Shown here: positions 33,201 to 43,835 of the stretch, piece by piece
How the letters are laid out: every line of letters starts with the position of its first letter
Numbering within the stretch: position 1 is the first letter of the stretch
Source of the DNA: Hondaea fermentalgiana
Taxonomy: Eukaryota > Sar > Bigyra > Thraustochytrida > Thraustochytriidae
Direction of reading: 5' to 3'
Assembly: GCA_014084085.1 (NCBI GenBank)
Contig: NPFB01000009.1
Span: forward strand, 1 to 64,000
DNA length: 64,000 nucleotides
Notes under the pieces: generated by a model
Told to the model about the DNA's origin: nothing
The model's input: only the letters and a program-made list of their open reading frames with translations
Databases searched by the model: none
Program-made: the position numbers and the translations under genes

Positions 33201-36200
33201 TTGGATAGAAGATCTTTGCGTTCCCGATTTGAGGAAGTAGCCTTGCAGATACGCTCGACGGCTTCCTGGTCAACACGGACGCTAAGGGCGCGCGAGGTGG
33301 CAGCTTCGTAGGCATCGAGCAAGAGCTCGCCGGGCGCGAGCTCGGAGGCGGTAATTGTGGCCATTGTTGCATCGAGCTTACGTGCCGTACGGAGGAGGCG
33401 TTGTCGCTTGCGGCGAAGCCGAAGCTCGTAAGGGTGTGGGGGCGCACCAAAAACGCGCTGGCGTGGTCGCTCAAGCGCCAAGAGCTCGAGGAGTCGCCGG
33501 TACAGCTGCACATCGTCTCGCGGAGGGCGGCGCGGATCCCGCATCTCCACCGAGTTCGGTCCGAGCAGCTTGTTGATGTCCTTGACAGGAACCACAGCTG
33601 TATAGTTGGCACTGTCTCGCGGCACATAAGCTAAAAAGAAGAAAGCTTCTGTGATGGGATCCCGGTGGATCGATACAACGAGACGGACGCGCGTGACAGC
33701 TTCCATGGCAGCCTTTTTCGCCTGTGGGGCAAGGTGCGTGGTCGGCGACTCGTATGCGGGGACCGTAATTGAGGCGCTGTAGACTTTGACATCTCGGAGC
33801 GTCACGGACATGAGACTGATGAGGGCGCGTTTCCAACCGTCGCTCTGCATGGCCAAATCTCCGTTGCACTGGGTCGGCCAATGATCCTGCCGAGGCTCGT
33901 AGCCGGATGGGAACTTTTGAATTCCGTCGCGGACGATGACAACCGAGGAGAAGACGGGACTCGATGATTTGGAAATAACTTGCGGAGGCCCACCTTCTTC
34001 GTCGAGCAAGCGAGCGAAACCGGCGACAGACCGGACCCACCATAAGAGCGTACCGGCAATTGGGTAGCTTACGATGGCTTCGTGGGGCGCGCCGCCCTCC
34101 TTGGGAAAGCCATCGTGGGCAAAGTACTCGAAGATGGCGTTGACGTTGTCAACAGGAATATTGTGCACATCCACTGCTGCCATGCGTTCGGAGAGATCGC
34201 CTGTGCTTAGGTCGAGCAGAGGTAGAGCCTGTTCCCAGGAAACTGCCCCGACACGGTTTTCGGGACCGGAAAAGGTTTGGTGAGGCGTAAGCAGGATGAT
34301 GACCGTTTCGAGGATCATGACGAGGGCCGGTGGTGGGTTTTTTGCCTTGGAAAGCTCGATCAGCTGGCGCTTACTGGACGGCGAGGCAAAAAGGAACTCT
34401 GCCGAGCATCTGTCCTCCAAATACAGCTTCAGGCGCGTGTTCACAGTCTCTGGGTCGTTGTGCGAGGACGACGAAGAGGTAGTCTTCACAAGCGCTGAGG
34501 CATCTTTGCGGCGCAAAAGGCCATCAGCACTGTCGAGATCTCTACCTTTATCGCCGTCGTCGTCGTCGTCGTCGTCATTATCATCATCATCATCATAGTC
34601 GTTGTGATCGTTGTAATCCTCATCGTTGTCGAGGAGTGAAGCCGTTCCGAGTCGGGAGCTTGTGGACAGCACGGCTCTGGCGACCGAGTCGACGCCTGTG
34701 TATCGCTCCTCCTCGGCGAGAATGGACGGCGGCCAATTCCTACTCTCAGCATTGCGAGCACCTTGATTGAGCTCGCGGGGCCCGCGATTTCGATCGCAGC
34801 CCTTGACGAGAACAAACATAGGCCGCGGCTCGAGGGTTGACCGTGCAACGGCAAAGCGACGATTGAAAGCATTTCGTTGACGCGCGCCCATGCCAACTGT
34901 CACGTCGAGGATGATAGAGTGTCCTCCATCGAGAATTTCTTGGAGAATATCGACCTCAAACTTGTCGTGCGCGACGTGCACAAAGGTTCCCGGCAGCGTC
35001 CGTTTGAGCTGCTCGCAAATTTCGGCGCGTGCGCCGCAGGGAACATCATCCGCAATGGCGATGAGAAGAGGTCGCGGCCGCGTTATTCGGCAGCGAGTAA
35101 TTTCTTCTGGGACGTAATTATCCGGATCAATAACGTCACTGTCGTAATCCGTATCTGCTGGCTCCCATACTTCGAGCCCCTCCGGGTCCTCTGCGGCAAT
35201 GACGGCCTTCCACTCGGACCACTCGTATGCGCCGGGCTCAATGAACTCGGGAACGATTTCCTGGCAAATGACAATGTCTTGAAGCCATTGAAGGAGGAAC
35301 TGCGCGGCGCGCGAGCCGCGTTTAAGAAAAGCCATTCGCTTGACCGTAAGGTTTGGATCATGCATGTGACGACGCACGGCCGTAATACGATCTTCATGGA
35401 GGTAAAGACAACCCGCGCGAGCGGCAATGGCGAGAGCTCGTACCTTGTCGAGGAAGTAGGGCCGGCGAAGGCCGCGCTTGCAGGCTTTCCAGTTGATGAG
35501 ACGCTCCACGTGGGGTTCTGGCGCGCACGTCCCGCGTGCTGTGAGCAAAAGACAGCACTTGACAAGCGTCAGAGCCTCGGGCTCGATCTCGTCGGCTTTG
35601 GCTGCAGCCAACTCTAAAAGGTCGCTTTGGAAAAAGGAGTTTGTGAGCGCGATCGCTGCAAGGCCATATTCTTGAAGGCGACGCTTGTTGGCGGCACGTC
35701 TGCGTCCGCGTAGACCACGGTAGAGCTTTTCGATCTGGATTGCGGCCTCTTGACGTCGCTTGGCGGTGCGGATCTCCCAGACCCGCTTGCGCGCTACGCA
35801 GCCACGCCAAAGGCTTTCAATGAGTACGCTTGCATCACGGCGCGTGCGCACGAGCTTGGCACGGAGGCGGCCCTGATGACCTCGCCAGACGGACTGCATC
35901 GAAAGGGCGCAGCGCGAGTGGAGAGCATGAACGCGGGCGAAGCGAAGTCGGCCGAGGCGGCCACGAACGACACGCTCAATCTGTATTGCGGCGGCATCTT
36001 CGACGCGAACGAGAGGGCGCACTGGTGCCTCTTCTTCGAGGTTTAGATCGGCTTCGTCCACGGGTTCTCCGAATTCGTGCTCGGGAACTTCACCGTCGGG
36101 AATGTCGACGGCTGCCGCAAATGCGTCGCCTTGTCGCTGTTTTCGTTCGATCGTTTCCTTGCGCATGCGAAGTTGGTCTTGAAGCTGACGTTCATGGAAC

Positions 36201-38139
36201 TGACGTTGAACGGCTTCTTTACGTTCGAGGAGTTTTGCACGATGCTCGAGATCAATGCGTCGACGCTCTACCTCGATCTCTGTTTTCGAGACAAAGGAAG
36301 CCTTGACGAGAGCATCGCGTTGGCGGCGGGCGAGATCCTGAGATTCATCGAGACCGCCAACATTTTGCACTTCATCCTGGGTTGTTTCTGCTTCGAGAGT
36401 GGCGAGGTCAGCCCGCGCACGTTCGAGGATTGTCTCCATGGCATGAAGGTCCTTTTCGAGAGATTCGTTCTCGGCTCTTGCACGCCGAATGTCGAGATCG
36501 AGTTGGGCGCCACGGCTACGACGTTTGGGAAGACTTTTGCGGCCCCGGGCGTGGTGCCTGTGCAACGGGCTCGTTTCGCCGCCTTGCTTGGCCTTCTCCA
36601 TCATGTAGGTTCCATTTGGCCAGTGTCTACGGTCGCGAGCAGGGACCTCACTACCCTCATCGTCTGCTGATGAGGCGTGCTGCTCGCGAACTTTGAGCGT
36701 ATGACGCCCGTGAGTGTTTGCCTCGTCCTTTCCCAGTGCGGCCGGGACGACCTGGCCGATGGAATTTCGGGTGAAGACTCCATGCATTTCCTCTTCTTGC
36801 AAAATTATGCGTTCTGCCTCAAGAACGCGAATCATGTCGACCTTTTCGCGTGGTGCTGTGATCGCAAAGGTCGGGGACGGAGACATTCCATCAGCAGAAG
36901 CGAGGCCGTCTTGATTCTTGTCATGTCGCTGTTGCCGCTGCGGCGTGGAGGGAGCTGGCGCAAGTTGCATGTCTGGGTCATTCACGACCGGGGTCGAGTA
37001 TGGGTTTTTCGCAGCAGACCTCGACCCGTCTGGGGCCCCGCGCGGTCTTTTGCGCGAAGAACTAGCCTTTTTCGTGGGTGAATTAGGTTTGCGCACGCGG
37101 CCAGGTACGAGCGGTTCGTTGGCGGCCGGACTTTCGTCCAATGTACGCGTCACCATGAAAGGGTTACGTACCGCGGATGCGCCGAGCCAGGCGGTAATGG
37201 TGTTGCTTTTTTGGAGGAAGTCGAGATCGGAAGGTATGCGAAGGAGATAATTCGTTCCATTCCATACAAACTGAGAGCCCGCGGGGGCACCGCGCTTCCA
37301 CTTTGCAATATTGTCGATGACGTCGACTGTGACACTTCGAAGGAGATCTGCCAGGTCGACGAATTCATGCTGCTTTTCAGCAAGGGCCGCGCCAGAGAGA
37401 CCACGTATGCGTTCAATGTAATTCTCGCGGAGCACGATACACTTGAGAACTTCGACCTCTCTTTGCGGGTCGCTTCCGCTCGGGCGCTGAAAGGTGACGC
37501 CTCCGCTTTGGGTTGACGTCGATCGTTGCACGAGGGCGTCCACCGCGTTTGCGTGGTTCTTCCCTTTTCTGTTTTTTGGACTTTTGGCGCCTGCACTTTC
37601 GGCGACGCGCGCGCGCTTGGCCTCGCGTTCGACGGCGACCAGTCGCTTCTGCACGTGCTTGCGTCTTGCCACCTGGCAGTGCGGGTCGCGGAGCGCATCG
37701 TACGCGCCGCCGTCCGAGGTCGCCGTCGGCATCCTCTCTCCTCCTTCTGCGTCCTGCGCTGTCCGCGGCCCTGGCGCTTGAGGGCGCGCGCGCCTCGCCC
37801 CGCCGCCGCCGCCGCCGAGGTCGCCTCGCGGCNNNNNNNNNNNNNNNNNNNNNNNNNNNNNNNNNNNNNNNNNNNNNNNNNNNNNNNNNNNNNNNNNNNN
37901 NNNNNNNNNNNNNNNNNNNNNNNNNNNNNNNNAGGGGCGCCGCGGCCTGCTGGCGCGGCGGCGGCGGCGCCGAGCCAGCGGTGCCAGACCGCGCAGACGC
38001 GCAGGAGGTCGTCCTGGTACGCGACGACGCGGTCGCAGTTCTTCTGGAGACGCTCGACCTCGCCCTCGAGCGTCATGACGGCGGCTTGCAGGTCGCGGAT
38101 GCCGTCCAGGACCTCGTTGCTCGCAGCGAGCTCGCTCAT
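30254..38139 (-). CDS. Large IQ-motif protein with two dynein-stalk/MTBD-like modules and A-Y-x-P repeats (interrupted by an assembly gap)
   Basis: Order from N to C. A short coiled coil (MSELAASNEVLDGIRDLQ...) before the gap. A basic and Ser-rich region, then a long coiled coil (about 36060-36520). Three to four IQ motifs (35690-36005: AAIQIERVVRGRLGRL, AAIQIEKLYRGLRGR) that should bind calmodulin. A dynein-heavy-chain stalk/MTBD-like module (35250-35600: NWKACKRGLRRPYFLDKV, then DPNLTVKRM...SRAAQFLLQWL). A P-loop-like segment lacking the Walker Lys (34790-35085). A poly-Asp run (34540-34640). A second MTBD-like module (34005-34365: NPPPALVMILETVIILL, VSWEQALPLL, TLLWWVRSV). Then eight copies of an unnamed repeat around A-Y-x-P to the C-terminus. 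The reading frame is open throughout apart from the 100-N gap at 37833-37932, so the length is undefined there. Start at 38139 is chosen because the coiled coil begins there; an in-frame ATG at 38400 is possible. It probably links calmodulin to microtubules or axonemes. Confidence 0.75.
37833..37932. other. Assembly gap of exactly 100 N
   Basis: A placeholder run of N inside the 5' part of the IQ/dynein-MTBD-like gene. Flanks are extremely G+C-rich (GCC repeats both sides), which explains the sequencing break. True gap length and reading frame across it are unknown. Confidence 0.98.
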
Positions 38140-38613
38140 GGCGCCGGAAGGCAAGCCCCTTCCTTCTCTTGGCGCTTTCCTCGCCGCGCCTTCTTGCGGT
38201 GGGGAGACGGGGTAAAGTGAAGGGAGGCCTCGCTTCACGCCGCAGCGCAGGCGGTCTTGCAGCACCGCTTCGCGCTGTTGCTGCACGTGTCGAGGCTCGC
38301 CGTGGGCTCGTCCGTGCGATTGATTGATGAATTGACTGTGATTGAACGATAGATTTAGGATCAGATCGCCTCTGGGGTGCATTGGCGGAGTTCCGCTCAT
38401 AGAGAACGGCGTGTGCGATTATAGCACGACTCGAAGAGGGCGTGACAGCAAGGCTGGCTTGCTTGCTTGCTTGCTTGCTTGCTCGCTGGCTAAAGGGCAC
38501 GATGACTTTGATGAATCGCAGGCACGCAGAAGCGCAGAAACGCAGAAACGTAGAAGCGCGAGCTCGAAAGGTAAAGGGAGTCGCAAAGGCTGCACGCCGT
38601 AGTCGATGGATGG
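38140..38613. promoter_or_regulatory. Shared upstream region of two divergent IQ-motif genes
   Basis: 474 bp separate the start codons of the IQ/dynein-MTBD-like gene (-) and the ankyrin-IQ-FHA gene (+). It contains a (GCTT)n tract at 38457-38484 and a run of AGAAGCGCAGAAACGCAG-like units at 38525-38560. A head-to-head pair of functionally similar genes suggests a bidirectional promoter. No core promoter element is identifiable. Confidence 0.4.
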
Positions 38614-41600
38614 ATGAAGACAGCGCTGTGGCGCGCGCTCCGAGGTGACACAGCGCAGTCGTCTTTGCGCGAGTCGTCCTCGTCTTTGTCCTCCTCCTCG
38701 TCTTCTTCATCTGCTTCGTGGACGGATGAGGACGATGATGGCAGCGAGGATGAGGATGCCAAGTCGATCCTTCCGCATGATGCGCATCCACGAGCACGCC
38801 GAATGTTTGAGGCGATCCAGCGCCTCGACTTAGAAGGCGCGATCGATGTGATCGAGGAGGACGAACTGGATGTCTGCGCGCGGAATGGAGTAGCGCCTCC
38901 ACGAGGCATGCGGAAAGTAGAGCAGCGTTCTGAGCTCATCAACTTTGAAGACGCATACGGAATGACACCTCTATTGCTAGCGTGCCGTATTGGCGCAGGG
39001 AGAGTCGTAATGGGTCTCCTCTTGCGCGGCGCTGACGCCAACAAAGAAAACAAATTAGGTGTGACGCCACTCATTGCATGCGCAAAGTACGGTAACGTTA
39101 ACGCAGCCAATGCTCTTCTGAAAAAAGGCGTCGGCTACGACGTGGCCCAGGTATTGCGTGAAAACAAGCGGGGTGAGACTGCCTTTGACCACATTCTCGC
39201 AAGTGCGAAAAGCAAGCTTGAACCCGCATTCGATGCCGCAGCGGCGCTTGAGGAGGACGGAAACAAGACCTTGCTCAGTTTCAAGCGCATCAGGAAGGAC
39301 CAAAGCATACGTAAAAGGCAAGTTGCGGTACTGGTCAGCAAGCTTGTGGGGGGAATTCGAAATGCGCACAACACGGGTACCGCGCGTTCGAAGCAGATTC
39401 TCTCACGGAACGATGCGGCGAGGGTGATCCAGCGCCGGGTGCGCAAAATTCTGGCCAAGCGAAGGCTGCGCGAAGCAATGTGGCGCGTTGCCGCCCTCAA
39501 GAAGCGAGAGCGCATGATCGAAGCCTGCGCTGTCAAAATACAGCGGAGTTTCAGACAGAGACTTGCACGTCGCGCTGCGCACGAAGAAATAAAGCTCCAT
39601 CGAGCTGCAGTGCAAATCCAAAAGATATTCCGCGGGCGTGTGGAGCGGCGCGCGCGTGCCTTGGTCCTTGCGGCACAACGTGAGGGACAAGATATTGCTG
39701 CCATGTGGCAGCGCCACCGGGGATGGATGGCACGATACTATCTCTGCGCCGTCGATGTAGCATGGGAACACAAAGTCGAGCGCGCTGTGGGTGTTATTGC
39801 TCGAACCGTGCGAGCGTGGCTGGCAAAAAGGCGCGTGGCGGGTCTACGACGGCGTCGGGACGCTGCGATTGTTCTCCAACGGCACGGACGAGGACATCTC
39901 GAGCGAACACCTCGTCGACAGAGGGAAAGACGCTTTCGTAAGCGGAGTCGGGACGCTAGGGAGGAGATTCGTGCAGCACTTGCGTCTGCCAAGGATATGT
40001 TGCCAATCCTGCAAAGCAAACGACAATTTGTCGCAGCGCGAAGCATCTGTCGCGCGCTCAAGCCCGCGGCTGTCGAGGCAGTTGCAAGAAGGACGCTCTG
40101 TCGCAAAGTTGCCGCGGCTGTGCGTCTGCAGGCTTTTGTCCGTGGTGTCCTGGGTCGACGTCGCGCATACATGCTTTTCGCACGGCATGAAGCGCGACTC
40201 GAGGCACTACGAGGATGCCTTGTTGTCAGTGGTTTGCATCCTGTCGCGGGGGCGAAGCAAAAGAAAGGTTTGTGCGGAAAGTGCTTGAAATGCGAGTGCG
40301 AGCGTTATGGAGAAGCAGATCTCGGCTCGGGCATGTCTCGCGACATTTGCACTCATTGTGGGCATCATGAATCTATTCATGAGCGTCTCAATCATGGAGG
40401 ACCTCATGGTGCAGTGGAGAATCGACGCGAGTTACAAGATATTTTCCAGTTTCAAGTAGGGCCTGCTGGGCGCAACGATGGGAGCATCTTTAAGCAGCGT
40501 AAACTGAAGCGAGAAGCAGAGCGTGAGTTACGCAAGGCGGTTCGGGCTCGCGTCGAGCGGCAGTGGGCCCGCGCTTCGGCGCAACGACGGGATAACTCTG
40601 TATATGCGGCTCAGTATCTGCTTGAACTTCAGCAAAAGTCGAATTTGCGGGATGAAGATGCTCGAAAACACATCGAAGGAAAGCTTGACTGCTCGCGATT
40701 GGGAGTGTCCCAGACTTTGCTTCCAGGTCTGGCTAAAGTGCAAAAGATGCAACGAAGTCTGCGCGACCAACTTGAAGAGCAAAGGTTGCGACTTGCGCAA
40801 ATTGAGCACCTGGCGAGGCATTCCCCGCCGCCAAGACCTTTGCAGTCGTCAAAAGCTCGAGATAAGGTGCTTTTCGATATTCATGGGATGGAGCACAGAC
40901 GTAAGGAGAAAGCAAAACGTCTCAAGTCCATTCGAAGAGGCTGCGAAGTTACGAAAAAGAGTCTCCCCCCTTTGGCGCGCAAGACCAAGTCGAGTAAGCG
41001 AAGCGTGAACTCGATGCGTCCGGCGGCCGTGGCGTCGATTCAGAGAGGCGTCGTCTCTGACCCTTTTGCTGCAGAATACGCTGTCGCGTCATCGAAGAAG
41101 AAGGAGAATGCGGTTACCTCGAAGCCCTCCGATGCTGTAGAGTGTGCTTGCCAGACAGATGGCGGGGTCGAAGTTCAAGTGTTTACGGCAATTGCACGCC
41201 TGGAAGCTCGAATTGTGCGGCGGCAATTGTCAGAGGTTGCGCACGCCAAAGCGTCTGACGCGCGTGCACAGGAAGAAGCGGCAGCGGGTGCTGAGCATTC
41301 CAAGTTGAACAGGGAAGGGGCGAGAGCACAGTGCGAGCTTGCGTCGATCTCGGGTCGAGTGTTTCCGCTTCGCTGTACGCCCGTCATCGTTGGCCGCAGT
41401 TCGCCGAGCGACATTCTTGTCGGTGCTGATGATGATGACGAGGCCGAGAAGTCGCGTCCAAGATTGGTTTCGAAGCGGCATTTGATCTTGCACCTTGACA
41501 GTCTCGGCGCAGAGCTCGTTGATTTGAGCACGAATGGCACCTACATTAATGGACATCGAGTGGATCGTTCCGAGCCGAGGAGGCTCGCGCACGGGGACGT

Positions 41601-41700
41601 CTTGGCGCTCGGGGCGCGAGACGGCCCAAGATTTACCTTTTACGTCAAGAACAGATCTACCAGCGCCACCGATGGTGTACGTACCTCCAAAAACTTGTAA
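38614..41700 (+). CDS. Ankyrin - multi-IQ - Cys-rich - FHA scaffold protein
   Basis: A 1028-residue protein. Residues 1-50 are a Ser-rich then acidic leader. Two to three ankyrin repeats are at about 112-175 (DAYGMTPLLLACRIGAGRVV, GVTPLIACAKYGNVNAANAL). At least five IQ-type motifs lie between 265 and 520 (ARVIQRRVRKILAKRR, AVKIQRSFRQRLARR, AVQIQKIFRGRVERR, AIVLQRHGRGHL, AVRLQAFVRGVLGRR), implying several calmodulin/EF-hand light chains. A Cys/His cluster at 554-589 (CGKCLKCECERYG...CTHCGHHESIHE) looks like a zinc site. Basic coiled coil follows. A C-terminal FHA domain at about 915-1012 has GRSSPSD, SKRHLIL, DLSTNGTYINGHRV and GDVLALG, complete for phosphothreonine binding. No introns are needed. 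Start ATG 38614 is the first in frame. The combination fits a scaffold of a cytoskeletal or flagellar structure, which is inference. Confidence 0.85.
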   Translation: MKTALWRALRGDTAQSSLRESSSSLSSSSSSSSASWTDEDDDGSEDEDAKSILPHDAHPRARRMFEAIQRLDLEGAIDVIEEDELDVCARNGVAPPRGMRKVEQRSELINFEDAYGMTPLLLACRIGAGRVVMGLLLRGADANKENKLGVTPLIACAKYGNVNAANALLKKGVGYDVAQVLRENKRGETAFDHILASAKSKLEPAFDAAAALEEDGNKTLLSFKRIRKDQSIRKRQVAVLVSKLVGGIRNAHNTGTARSKQILSRNDAARVIQRRVRKILAKRRLREAMWRVAALKKRERMIEACAVKIQRSFRQRLARRAAHEEIKLHRAAVQIQKIFRGRVERRARALVLAAQREGQDIAAMWQRHRGWMARYYLCAVDVAWEHKVERAVGVIARTVRAWLAKRRVAGLRRRRDAAIVLQRHGRGHLERTPRRQRERRFRKRSRDAREEIRAALASAKDMLPILQSKRQFVAARSICRALKPAAVEAVARRTLCRKVAAAVRLQAFVRGVLGRRRAYMLFARHEARLEALRGCLVVSGLHPVAGAKQKKGLCGKCLKCECERYGEADLGSGMSRDICTHCGHHESIHERLNHGGPHGAVENRRELQDIFQFQVGPAGRNDGSIFKQRKLKREAERELRKAVRARVERQWARASAQRRDNSVYAAQYLLELQQKSNLRDEDARKHIEGKLDCSRLGVSQTLLPGLAKVQKMQRSLRDQLEEQRLRLAQIEHLARHSPPPRPLQSSKARDKVLFDIHGMEHRRKEKAKRLKSIRRGCEVTKKSLPPLARKTKSSKRSVNSMRPAAVASIQRGVVSDPFAAEYAVASSKKKENAVTSKPSDAVECACQTDGGVEVQVFTAIARLEARIVRRQLSEVAHAKASDARAQEEAAAGAEHSKLNREGARAQCELASISGRVFPLRCTPVIVGRSSPSDILVGADDDDEAEKSRPRLVSKRHLILHLDSLGAELVDLSTNGTYINGHRVDRSEPRRLAHGDVLALGARDGPRFTFYVKNRSTSATDGVRTSKNL

Positions 41701-42257
41701 GATAGGCGAGGAGGCAACCCACTGCCACTGCAAGCAAAGAACCAAGGAAGCAAAAAAGTGAAAGCAAGCAAAAAGGAAATCTCGGCGGCTTCGTGCGGCT
41801 TGCAGCTGCAGCTGCAGCTGCACGTGCCGCGGCCCTGACGCTGGTTTCAAACAGAGAGCCGGCCGATCAAGTAACAAGAGCATTTTTTACGAAAGCTTTT
41901 ACGTTTACTGGGCGAAGCAGCTGCAGATTGATTTGCACAGGAAACTTTTCTTGCTGCGATCGGTCGACGAGAGGTTTGTGCTGCGACACGTAGGCCTTTA
42001 CCGCGGTCGTGTGCGCGCACAAGACACTCACTCCGCCTGTACAGCCACCTCGCCCGCCGCTGCAGCTGCTGGCGACTGCGATGAGCGCAAACGCTTTTCC
42101 CGTCTTTCATTCACTCATTCATTCCTTCATTGCCGATGAGATGAATCTTGAGTGCCCAAGCCGGATAAAGACAACAGCTCCTGGTAATAACAACGAGTTC
42201 AAGTTCCTTCCGGGGACGGAGGCACGGGCTCGGCCGCGGACGCCCTGGCCCGCCGCG

Positions 42258-42297
<40 letters not shown>

Positions 42298-42298
42298 A
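42258..42298. repeat. CTG trinucleotide microsatellite
   Basis: About thirteen CTG units with one TTG near the start, in apparently non-coding DNA. It is comparable in length to the coding CTG tract in VPS13. Confidence 0.9.
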
Positions 42299-43287
42299 GA
42301 CTGCCCGCAGCCCGCCCTGAGGTTGGCGGGGTCCTCTGCTCTGCGTCGCGGCGACGTGGATTCTGGTAGCGCCGGAGCAGGCTAGCGAGGCCAAGCAGAG
42401 TAGAGCAGTGCAGTGCAGTCCTTCTAGTAGCCTGGCCTCGCTGCGCACACTGCCTTCCTTCCCCTCCCATCTCCTCCCTGTGCAGCTGCTGCTGCATTTT
42501 CTCCTTTCTCTCGGTGCGTAAAAGGGCGTGCAGCCTTGCACGCGCCCGCACCGCCGCCAAGAGGTGCAGCCTGCCTCAGCCTACGCACCTCCGGCAGCGA
42601 CAGCCATTCCTGCCTGCCTCTGCCTGCAGTGGCCGCCATTTGCAGTGCAGCGCGCACTGGCAAGAGTCGTGGGATGATCAGGGTCCAAGGCTGTGTTTGC
42701 CTGGTTGGCTTTACTCGCAGACGATGTTGTTTTCGTGGCAAGTGATCGCGATGACGTGCTTTTGCTTTTTCACTTATTTTGCAAGTGCCAGTGGTGGTGT
42801 GTGCTGCTGCACCTGGCTATACCCGCTTTGTGGAAAATTACGACTTGCTTATGGAGGTGCCAATGGCAAATGCAGCCTCCGTTGCGCGTGGCATGGCCTC
42901 CCTCGGCCCCGTGTGGATCCTTCGTCCAGCGTAGACAGACACTGGACGAAAGCGGGCTCTTGGTCGAAACCACAACGAGCGCTGTTTTCTTTTTGGCTGT
43001 TTTCGTTTCCAGCCAACTAACTATTCATTCACCACTGTCAAGTTGTTTTTTACCCTTATGCCCTCCTGAAGGCTGCAGCTGTTGTGGCCGCCTGGCCGAT
43101 GACGAGCACTTTCCCTGCCTAGCTGCCGAGATGTCGCTTTGGCACCGTGACTGCCAGCCTATCCAGCGCAGCCTTGCGCCGCTACGGCCGGATCTGCACC
43201 ACCACTGCACTGCACAGTCTCCGCATCGCAAGTATTTTTAGCCGTCAGTGGCGCGGGATTTTAGCAGCAGTAACCAGCGTCCTCTCG

Positions 43288-43360
43288 TACGTATACGTAC
43301 GTACCCTGGCTGATTCATCGCCCGTCGCAGTTGATCAATCGATCGATCGATCGATCGAAA
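43288..43360. repeat. Perfect palindrome GTACGTATACGTAC followed by an (ATCG)n tract
   Basis: A 14-bp perfect palindrome at 43288-43301, then about 30 bp later a run of six ATCG units that is itself self-complementary. Both can extrude as hairpins. No adjacent gene explains them. Confidence 0.8.
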
Positions 43361-43740
43361 TCACCCTGCGGCGAGCTCGTACACCAAATTTTCATAAGCT
43401 TTTTCTTTTACCAATCTCGCCTTGGCCACACCCAGCCTGGGCAGGCAGGCGCTGGCAAGCAGGGCGGGGCGCTTCTCCGGGGTGCGGGCGCGCGCGTGTA
43501 TCCAGGCTCCTCCCCCTTTCCTTCCCTCCGTCGTGCACCCGGCACCGGCCTCGAGTCGCCGGAGCATGTGTTCGTGCGCGTAGGGCGGGCGCCTCCTCCC
43601 TCCATTTTAAAATTTTTGGAGATAAAAAAGGAAAATGTGAAAGAAGCAGGCTTTCCTCGGCGCGGCTCGGTGCCGTAGAAGCGAGCTAACTAGCTAGCGC
43701 GCAGCGGCGGCGGGGCGGAGCGAAGCCGGCCGTTCACCTG

Positions 43741-43835
43741 GCTGGATGCCTGTGCTGGATGCCTGTGCTCGCTGGCTGGCTGGCTGGCTTGCTGGCGGGC
43801 TGACTGGCGGGCGGGCGGGCGGGCTCGGAGGCGCT
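43741..43835. repeat. GGCT / GGCG tetranucleotide array with a 15-bp duplication
   Basis: Begins with a direct duplication of GGATGCCTGTGCT, then GGCT units, then GGCG units. The sequence drifts along the array in the same way as the pentamer repeat at 29955. Confidence 0.8.

Noticed and set aside
38140..38902. Extension of the IQ/dynein-MTBD-like frame upstream to 38902
   Set aside because: It overlaps the ankyrin-IQ-FHA gene on the other strand, is Arg/Ser-rich low complexity, and depends on the arbitrary 100-N frame across the gap.
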